Source of the DNA: Candidatus Arcanibacter lacustris
GTDB lineage: Bacteria > Pseudomonadota > Alphaproteobacteria > Rickettsiales > Arcanibacteraceae
Length of the DNA stretch: 14,292 nucleotides
Reading direction: 5' to 3'
Assembly (NCBI GenBank): GCA_000970895.1
Contig: JYHA01000124.1
Coordinates: forward strand, 1 to 14,292
Shown here: positions 1-8,200 of the stretch, in pieces
Position numbering within the stretch: the first letter of the stretch is position 1
How the letters are laid out: every line of letters begins with the position of its first letter
Notes under the pieces: model-generated
What the model saw: only the letters and a program-made list of their open reading frames with translations
What the model was told of the DNA's origin: nothing
Databases searched by the model: none
Position numbers and translations under genes: made by a program

Positions 1-316
1 AATTTTGATAAAATCTTGATTTCTTATACAAGCTTACTAAAAATTACACCATTTCCTATGCAAAAAAAGATATTTTGAAATATTACACCAAAATCTGGTG
101 ATAAAAATTATTGGAACTAGCAACGACTAGATTATCTTGTATCGTTTATAATTTCGTGTATAAGTTAAAATCCTAATATATCAAATAAAACCAATTCATA
201 TAAATATGATTAAAAAAATATTTACAAAAATAAATATATCATTTAATTTTAACCATGATATGGCAATAAATTTGTAGATCAAATAATTGAGTTAATTAAT
301 AAAAAGGATTTTCAGA
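1..316. other. AT-rich leader region, no confident gene
   Basis: No convincing gene is visible. Frame 1 of the plus strand is open from base 1 to a TGA at 76-78, which could be the tail of an upstream gene, but 25 codons can be open by chance. A short inverted repeat (CACCA 86-90 / TGGTG 96-100) follows, with only a 5 bp stem and no T run. The 9-mer ATTACACCA occurs twice (43-51, 82-90). The region presumably carries the promoter of the downstream cluster. Confidence 0.5.
137..164 (+). promoter_or_regulatory. Candidate sigma70 promoter for the RTX cluster
   Basis: TTGTAT (137-142) and TATAAG (159-164) are separated by 16 nt. A perfect TATAAT also lies at 147-152 but has no matching -35 box. 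The -35 match is weak and AT-rich DNA gives many such matches, so this is only the best candidate. It would leave a leader of roughly 145 nt before the TTG start at 317. Confidence 0.25.
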
Positions 317-910
317 TTGGAAGCATTAAAATTTTTTACAAAGATCAGCAAAGTTATTTTTAAAATCCTGGTACCACTAGCCATTATAGCAGGACTGGGA
401 TTGTCTGGAATCTATCTATTCTTTAAAAACGTTAATGATCGGATATATAGCGAAAGTAAATTTGATTCAGCAAAATGGATTGATGCTGCATCTTACGTTC
501 CAGGTCAGGGTTATCCCAATCTTTCTTCGTGCTTTCGAGGCAGGATGTATGATGATTTAAAAAAGAACTACTTAAAAAAGGGCATGTCATTTGAAGAAGT
601 CAAAAAACTTTTAGGAGAGCCGTCGGGAAAAAGAATCTATAGCAATTATTTGTATTTAGATAGAGAGTGGTTGAGAAGTGACGATAGGACAGTTGAAGAA
701 GCTTGGGCTCATATTTCGGTATATTTAAAAAATACTCCAAATAGAAATATGTTGCTAAAAATATTAGATAATCAAAGAGAATGTCTACAATATAATTTGG
801 GATCATGCAACATGGGCGGTACTAGCATATTAATCATCTGCTTTGACCAAGGCAATTATCTTAAAACCATCTTTAGAAGCAATAGAAACGACTCAGGACA
901 AGAAAAATAA
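317..910 (+). CDS. Single-pass membrane protein with BamE/SmpA-like domain
   Basis: A 197-residue protein. The start is TTG, supported by AAGGA at 304-308, 8 nt upstream. Residues about 12-36 form one hydrophobic segment after a Lys-rich N-terminus, predicting a membrane anchor with the rest exported. Residues 72-190 resemble the BamE/SmpA (OmlA) fold: the stretch with KKGMSFEEVKKLLGEP (87-102) is the usual helix-turn signature, followed by strand-like segments (SNYLYL, TSILIICFD). There is no lipobox, so it is not a classical BamE lipoprotein; small BamE-like domains also occur in proteins of unknown role. Four cysteines lie in the exported part (C72, C156, C164, C175), three of them within 20 residues. 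It is the first gene of the cluster, 14 nt before the lipase-like gene. It may be a chaperone, inhibitor or immunity-type partner, but that is inference from position only. Confidence 0.72.
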   Translation: MEALKFFTKISKVIFKILVPLAIIAGLGLSGIYLFFKNVNDRIYSESKFDSAKWIDAASYVPGQGYPNLSSCFRGRMYDDLKKNYLKKGMSFEEVKKLLGEPSGKRIYSNYLYLDREWLRSDDRTVEEAWAHISVYLKNTPNRNMLLKILDNQRECLQYNLGSCNMGGTSILIICFDQGNYLKTIFRSNRNDSGQEK

Positions 911-924
911 ATTAGGAGTAAGTT

Positions 925-1455
925 ATGACAAATAAACCAAGAGATTTAGCTACGCTTAGTGATGCAGTATATGATAACCCATTAGAAAACAAACCTCAGG
1001 GTGGGTATGCTGACAAAATACCTGGGGGTTATCAATATATTAAAGCTTCAGGAGAAGCCGAAAGTTCTGAAGGCTATTTTGGTGCTGCTTTTAAAAATGG
1101 CAATACAGTTGTTATAGCGCATCGTGGCACAAATTCTTTCAGCGACCTAGATGATGATCATGCATTATTTGTTGGTAAAAAATTACCAGATCAAATTAAA
1201 AAAGCTGAGCATTTTACCAATAAGATAAGAGCACAATATGGTAATGATGTAGAAATCATTCATACAGGTCATTCACTAGGAGGAGCAGTAGCTCAAGTAA
1301 TGGCTTTAATGACCAATACTAGAGGTGTATCATTTGACAATCCGGGCATTAAATGGATAGTGCCAGAAGGCATTGATACTAAAACTGGAGGTCCTCAAAC
1401 GTATTTTGGGAAAAATTCCGAACATAAGTCGCCGATAGATTGGAGATATAATTAA
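925..1455 (+). CDS. Truncated/chimeric class 3 lipase-like protein
   Basis: A 176-residue protein with AGGAG at 914-918, 6 nt before the ATG. The N-terminal part matches the alpha/beta-hydrolase class 3 lipase family: the AHRGTNSFSDLDDD segment (65-78) supplies the oxyanion strand and GHSLGG (115-120) the nucleophile elbow with Ser117. Family members continue well past the elbow to a catalytic Asp and His. Here the lipase-like sequence stops near residue 143 (SFDNPGIK). Residues 145-173 are instead almost identical to residues 25-54 of the giant RTX protein, followed by only three more residues. An Asp/His pair in canonical context is not visible, so activity is doubtful unless the tail supplies it. 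No signal peptide is seen. The stop codon directly abuts the next gene. It is best read as a recombined, possibly decayed lipase head. Confidence 0.8.
   Translation: MTNKPRDLATLSDAVYDNPLENKPQGGYADKIPGGYQYIKASGEAESSEGYFGAAFKNGNTVVIAHRGTNSFSDLDDDHALFVGKKLPDQIKKAEHFTNKIRAQYGNDVEIIHTGHSLGGAVAQVMALMTNTRGVSFDNPGIKWIVPEGIDTKTGGPQTYFGKNSEHKSPIDWRYN
1355..1443 (+). repeat. Direct repeat, copy A (end of lipase gene)
   Basis: This 89 nt stretch matches 2286-2377. The first 19 nt (1355-1373) are identical to 2286-2304 and the last 33 nt (1411-1443) are identical to 2345-2377. The middle has a 3 nt length difference and scattered substitutions. Both copies are read in the frame that gives the same peptide (IVPEG...GKNSEHKSPIDW). 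Similarity ends abruptly at 1443/2377. Confidence 0.9.
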
Positions 1456-2208
1456 ATGAAATTTTCATTCGAAGTAAAAAGAACATATATCCAATTTGCA
1501 ATATTAGCGGTTGTTATATATGGAATCATGTATTTATGGGTTTGGTCTTCAGAGCCTAGACTGAGATATAAAAAAAGTTCAAACTTAGCTTGTGCTGTAG
1601 AGTGGGCTTTAGGTAAGCCTAATTACGATAATAAACCTGCTTCAGATCTCATCAAACAAAAGGCGATTTTAAAAATAAGTGATGAAGAGTGGAATAAAGA
1701 AGCATGTGATTTAGTTATCAATCCTACAGATGAGGCATTTAATAAAGCTTGTCAATATGATGAACAAGGTAACGTATCAGGTACTTACAATGGCAAACCT
1801 TGTCCTCCGTCGCGTATGAAGTTAAGTAAGTGTGCTGATATCTTTTCTGGAAAACCTACTCCTGAATACCCAACAGATTACGCTGTTCATTATTGTAGTA
1901 TGTTAAGCGCTAATAACTGTGCAGTGATTGCAGTCAATGAATATATTCTTAAACGCCCTGATATATTAGAGGCAGTAATTTATGCAGCAGAACATCCATG
2001 TCAATTTGTACCTACAATAAAGGAATATTGTGAAGAATGGGAAAAGCCATTAAATGAATGTCCTAATTACAATCAAAGCACGTATGGAAAGGTTTGGAAT
2101 GGTTTGTCGTGTGGTAGTGAAGTAAAGCCTAAAGATAAGGTAATTATTGTATTTGAAGATAAAAGACGAAATGAAAAATTTCATATTATAACAAAACGTA
2201 AGGAGTAA
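1456..2208 (+). CDS. Membrane-anchored cysteine-rich protein, unknown family
   Basis: I do not recognise a family for this 250-residue protein. Residues about 11-30 form one hydrophobic segment after a basic N-terminus, predicting an N-in anchor and a large exported domain. That domain has 11 cysteines (46, 84, 99, 116, 126, 147, 155, 182, 192, 202, 219), suggesting disulfide bonds. Two copies of a motif are visible: C99...Y111-N-G-K-P-C116 and C202...W214-N-G-L-S-C219, each with exactly 17 residues between first and last Cys. The C-terminus is Lys-rich. The ATG follows the lipase stop with no gap, and its ribosome site (GGAG 1442-1445) lies inside the lipase gene, suggesting coupled translation. 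The gene lies exactly between the two copies of the direct repeat. It could be an immunity or inhibitor protein for the neighbouring enzyme domains; this is inference. Confidence 0.75.
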   Translation: MKFSFEVKRTYIQFAILAVVIYGIMYLWVWSSEPRLRYKKSSNLACAVEWALGKPNYDNKPASDLIKQKAILKISDEEWNKEACDLVINPTDEAFNKACQYDEQGNVSGTYNGKPCPPSRMKLSKCADIFSGKPTPEYPTDYAVHYCSMLSANNCAVIAVNEYILKRPDILEAVIYAAEHPCQFVPTIKEYCEEWEKPLNECPNYNQSTYGKVWNGLSCGSEVKPKDKVIIVFEDKRRNEKFHIITKRKE

Positions 2209-2215
2209 AGACAAA

Positions 2216-5200
2216 ATGAGTGATTACAAAATCAATTATTATCATGCAAAAACAATGTTTGGACATTTTTATGTACAATTTGATGGGATAGTGCCAGAAG
2301 GCATGGATACAGAAAATAGAAAAAATCCTCAAACGTTTTTTGGTAAAAATTCCGAACATAAGTCGCCGATAGATTGGGGTGAAATTTTAAATGAGGAAAC
2401 AGAACATACACTAAATAGGGATAATACAGTATTCCTATATTCCCAATCAGTATCCAAGGAACAATTTGAAGACGCCTATAGATTGGCAATAAAGCACCGA
2501 GACTCTGGAGGTGGTTCTTATCATATAACAGAGGATAGTTGCATTACTTTTAGCCAATTTATTTATTATGCGAGTGGCGGTCAGGGGCATTTTATCAACA
2601 ACGTTGCTAAAGATAAAATAGATGCATTAAAAGCATCAGGTACATTGGCTGCAAAACATATTATTGCTAATTATTATGATCAAGGTCAAATTCGAACTGA
2701 AACTGGAGCGCTAGCAGCAGAATTTGTAGCTTTTAAATATGGAGTATCTTTAAATAGAGTAATTGAACAATATGATGACGTAACAAGAGAAAAATATTTC
2801 ACAATTTTGCCTAAATCGCAATTTAACAACGAAGAATATGCTAAAGATTCATCAAAAAAAGAAAAATCAACATACTCTAACTCTGATTATCAAGGCATAG
2901 ACCGGGATTCATTTAATGCATTAACTGCACTTACATGGATGCAAGTACAAGAGGAGCAAGAAAGACTTCATCAAGCCAATATGAATAATCCAGGCAGAAT
3001 GCCACTAAATTCTGGTGTAAATAGCGGAAGTACTTCATCAACTCCTGCTTCATCTCCAACAAAGGGCCCGATTGGGTCGACACCATCCAAAAACATGCCA
3101 TCATCTCCTATACCTAGCTCACCATCAACCCCTTCTTCATCTAATCCTTTTGCATCGACACCTATTTCACTAAGCGCATCAACGCCACCAACATTAGGTA
3201 AAAATAGTCCTGGCAATAGTGGGGGTGCTAGTGGAGCTAGTGGGCATGGAGCTACTGGTGGATTTGGTAATAGCCCTAGTACCAATCCTGCATCCAATCC
3301 TTCTGCTCATCCTTCGGTTAATTCTAAGTCTGCGCCGAGTACTACTTCTAAAAATATGCCAAGTTTTGCACCAATTAACGCTAATGCTGGATTGGGATCT
3401 GGATCGGGATCTGGATCAGTACCTGGATCAACTGCTGGTTCTGAGCCACTCAAAGGACCTACTAGTAGCGCACCTTCTCCGACTCCGATTAAGGGTCCTA
3501 GTGGTAATGTACCCAGCCAAAGCCCTATAAAAGGACCCAGCGGTACGGGATCGACACCGATTAAATCTCCTACCTCTAGCCAAGCACCAATCCCAACTAC
3601 GTCTCCATCGCAATCGCCAATTAAAACTCCTGTGGGCGCGGGTAACAGCCAAACACCTATATATAATAGTCAAACACCGACATCATCGCAATCACCAATT
3701 AAAATGCCAATAGGTGGTAATAACCAAGCACCTATTCCAACGCCTAGCTCATCACCTACGTCTGGGTCAACTCCCACACCAACATCCTCGCCTATTAAGG
3801 CTCCATTTGGTATGGGGCAAAATAATGCGCCTAACAATATACCTAAATCAACTCCTAACTTTAATCCAGGTTTTAACCCAGGTTTTAATCCGGCGCCCAC
3901 TCCAACTCCAACTCCATTTAAAGGTTCAACACCAAGCTTTAATAACCAACCTAATTCTCCTTGGAATCAGCCAAGCGCATCTTCACCTACTAAAGGGCCT
4001 AATTTCAATTTTCCTTGGAATCAACCTACTCAACCAACAGCTACGCCGTCTTTTCAACCAACATTTACGCCAATACCATTTCCTAGTGGTTTTCCTTCCT
4101 CGCAACCTAAATCTTCGCCATCACCTTCTCCTAGTTGGCCTAGTTGGACGCCGACATTTAGACCAGATTCTAGCTCAAGTTCAGGCAGGCACGAGCCTTT
4201 CAGCTCTAGTTACAGTCCAACTAGTAATAATGCTAGATTTGACCCATTTGGCTTTAGCAGAACTAGTGATCCTTTATTTGGCTCAAGATCCTCATCAAAT
4301 GGCTTTGTGAATGATCCAACTTGGCAATATTCAAGAGGATCAACTGCAAATGGTTTTGAGTATTATCGAAGTTATGCTAATGCACGTGGGCAATTTGCTA
4401 ATTCATTTAGCTCTGGAAATAATTTTTGGAATTCTTACTCCGGAGCTTATAACAGAATGAATGGGGGTGCCTTTTCTAACTCTCAATATGGTAATAATTA
4501 TGGTCCTAAGATGGCAGATGCCTGGGGCAGATCTTCTTCTGCTAAATGGGCAGGAACATTAAGAGGAGCAGTGAGATATGCAAGATCTCATGTAAGTCCA
4601 TTAGTATTTGATCTTAAATGTGATGGACTCGAGCTTCTTTCATATAAGGATTCTTTAGCTTATTTTGATATTGATAATGATGGTTTTGTTGAAAAAATAG
4701 GCTGGGCGGGAGCAGAAGAAGGACAACTTGCTCGTGACTTAAATGGTAATGGTAAAATAGATGATATTACTGAATTATTTGGTGATGATATCACTAGCGC
4801 TTTCTATAAACTAGCAATGCTTGATAGTAATAATGACGGGGTGATTGATAAAAACGATAAAGCATTTCATGAGTTATTAATATGGCAGGATTTAAATGGT
4901 AATGGCTATAGTGAAAAAGAAGAATTAAGCAGCTTAAGCAGACTTGGTATTAAGAGTATTTCTCTAAAGACTAGTAAAGAAGATCAAGAAATAGAAGGTA
5001 ACTTGATTTCTGAGAGTTCTAGCTTTAGCTATGAAAACGGAAAATATTGTAAGGTCTATGATGTACATTATGCCAATGATGATATGAACTCATGGTATAA
5101 GGGTAAGAGAAAAATAGAAGGTGATGCTGCTTATAAAAAGATTAAAAAAGATTTGCTTGAATTTTCTAAATATATGTTTGAAGAGTTAAGTCTTAAAAGC

Positions 5201-8200
5201 AAAGAAGTTTATACTAATAAAATAGAAGGAGACTGGGTTAGAGAAACTATTATGCTAAAAACAGAAGCATATATTGAGAAAGTAACAGCCAAGATTTTTA
5301 AATATAAACAACAAGTAATTGAAAAAGAGTTTTCTGAATCACAACAGGCTTTAAAAAACATAGCCACAATGAGTGATGAACTATTTAAAAAAACGATTAA
5401 TAATTTGGTGTCAAAAATAGCAAAAGATGTTGATGATAAAAATGACAAAGCAAAAACTAATGCTATTAAAGAATTAAAGAGTAAATTTCAGCAACAAAAA
5501 GATGATATACATTCTCGTTATCTTCAAATCCTAAATACGCAAATAGCTGAACTTAGTCTGAAGAATTTACCAGAAGAAGAATTTGAGAAAGCTAAGCAGG
5601 GTCTTGAAGCACAAATATTAAAACAAGAAAAAACAGAAAAAATCGAAGCTCAAAAGAAGTTTGATATTGAGTATGATCAGATAAAAAAATCTTCAAATTA
5701 TGAAGATGAGGCAAAGTCAGCTAAATTAAAATATTTAAATGATAATTTTGAACAACAGAAAGCAGATGTTCATGAAAGTTATATTCAAGAAAGCGCTCTA
5801 AAAATTAAGAAAATCAGTGAGAAAATCAAAGAAGCAAGTAAGAAAAAAGCACAAGACCTAAGAACCAAGTTTATAAAACATGGTATTACGGAGAGTGAAT
5901 ATAATATAAAGCTTAAAAAACTAGAAGAAAACTGTAAAAAAGAAATTGCATCGGCTGCAGAAAAAATAAACAAAGCATCTATGGTAAGGGAAAAAAAAGA
6001 TATAGATGAATTAAGAAAAGAATTTAGAGCTAAATATTTAAAAGAACAAAATATTTTGAGTGAACAGTCAATAGAAAAACTGAAATCACAGATAGAGGAT
6101 GAAAAGCATTTAAATGAGCAGTTATTTGCTCAATCAATCAAATCATTATTAAAACTTTATTTTGCGCAAAATGAACAGAAAAAAGCTGATTTAAAAGAAT
6201 CTATAGAATATTTAAAACTATCAATTAAAGAAGAAGCAAATCACATCTATGATTATGTTATTAGTGAATCAAAGTTGATGAAAAACAGTGATGATGCTAG
6301 TAATAGTGACAATACATTTGCTAATGCAAACCCAGATTCAGCTAATGTTAAACAACCAACAAGCTCGTTTTCACTGGTAAGTAATATCTATAATAATGCC
6401 TATGATTATTTTTTTGCTAAAAAAGAGCCATCTAAGTTTAAAATTCCATCATGGTTAAAAACAGAGTCCTATAGTAATAAGACTGAAGATCGTGGGTTTG
6501 ACAATAATGAAGGAATTAAAATTGATCCCGAAACATTATTTATGCCGATGATGAGAGGTTATGGGCAAATACCTTCTCTGCATATAGCTATGAGTATTGA
6601 TCCTCTGTTAAAATCAGAAGTAATGAACTTTATGTTGATCAAGGCTCTTGATCTCAAAGTGATTCAGCAAAATATCATGAATATTTTATATCAATGGGCG
6701 GGAGTTACAGACATTGATGATCATTCAAAATCATATCCTGGTGGAGCTAATATTGAAGCAAGAAAAGTTCACTTCATTGAGAAAGTTACTGGGCAACCAT
6801 TTAAGCAGTTAGGAGCGTCTAAGTCTGTAGGACAATATGCTTCTACTTCAATGCAAAAGGCATGGGATATATACTTAATCAGGGCTACTAAAAACCTACT
6901 TATTCAAGGTCCTTTAATGCCAATTTTTCCGAAAGCACTTTATTCATTTACTGATGATGAGATGAACTTAAATAGTTCTTTAGATGAAATTTTAATTAAT
7001 GCTAAGAAATTTGCCACTGATCATGATCTGGGTTATGATTTTTGGGTGCAAATTGGTTATGTATTAGCCTCTAATATAAAAGAACTTAATATTACGATGT
7101 CAGCGCTCAAAGCTAGATTATCTGAACTTGCTGGTGAGTTTATTTTAGTAGGTCTGGATGGTTTTTCACTAATTGGAGACAATCAAGATAATTACATTAA
7201 AGGTACTTTTGGTAGCGATTATATCAAAGGTCTTGATGGTAATGATAAGATTGAAGGCAAAGAGGGATCGGACTTTATAGAAGGAGGAGATGGCGATGAT
7301 GAGATTTATGGAGGTGAAGGTATAGATCGTTTACATGGTGGGGATGGTAATGATCGTATTTATGGAGGGAGTGATAAAGACTTTATTTACGGAGATAATG
7401 GTGATGATTCAATATACGGCGAAGAAGGAGATGATTATATCGAAGGTGGAGAGGGCGCTGATTATATAGATGGGGGCCCTGGAACAAATACTCTGTCATA
7501 CGGAATGTCACCTGGTGGAGTGGTAGTTAATCTTAAAACGGGTGAGGCTAGAGGATTTGATGCAGAAGGTGATAAGTTCATCAATTTTCAAAACTTAGGA
7601 GGATCAGAATATAATGATATATTAATTGGTGATGATCAAGATAATGAAATTAACGGTGAGGGTGGTGATGATGAGATTCGTGGAGGTAAGGGAAATGATA
7701 GTTTATTTGGGGCAACAGGTACAGATAGGCTTTACGGAGAAGAGGGAGATGATATATTAACTGGATTTGAAGGCCCTGATCACATGGACGGTGGAGCTGG
7801 TACTGATACTGCAGATTATAGTCATCCTTATGCAACGGTAGGAGTTAATGTTGATCTTAGTAAGGGAGTAGGAGTTGGTGGTTATGCCCACGGAGATACT
7901 TATGTTAACATGGAAAATGTCAAAGGCTCTAGATTTAACGATGTTATTACTGGGGATGATCAAAATAATAAGCTAGAAGGTGCAGCAGGAGACGATGTTA
8001 TACATGGTGGTAGTGGTAATGATCTTATCATCGATCAACAAGGACATAATATGTTATACGGGGATGAGGGGGATGATCTTATATTATCAGTTATTGGTAA
8101 TTTCTGTTTTGGCGGGGAAGGAAAAGATACTATTTCTTATCAAGGCTTAATCAAAGGAGTGAAAATAGACATGAAAAGTGGGTCGACCACTTTGAAAGAT

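Noticed and set aside
1..78. Open frame at the left edge as a gene tail
   Set aside because: Twenty-five codons without a stop is expected by chance often enough, and there is no recognisable motif.
86..100. CACCA/TGGTG hairpin as a terminator
   Set aside because: The stem is only 5 bp and no T run follows.
1355..2377. Repeat-bounded segment as an insertion sequence or transposon
   Set aside because: No transposase, terminal inverted repeats or short target duplication is visible; the 90 bp coding repeats fit homologous recombination better.
2971..4310. Long open frames on both strands overlapping the Pro/Ser linker
   Set aside because: They arise from the biased codon composition of the linker, lack ribosome sites and recognisable domains, and lie wholly inside the continuous RTX frame.
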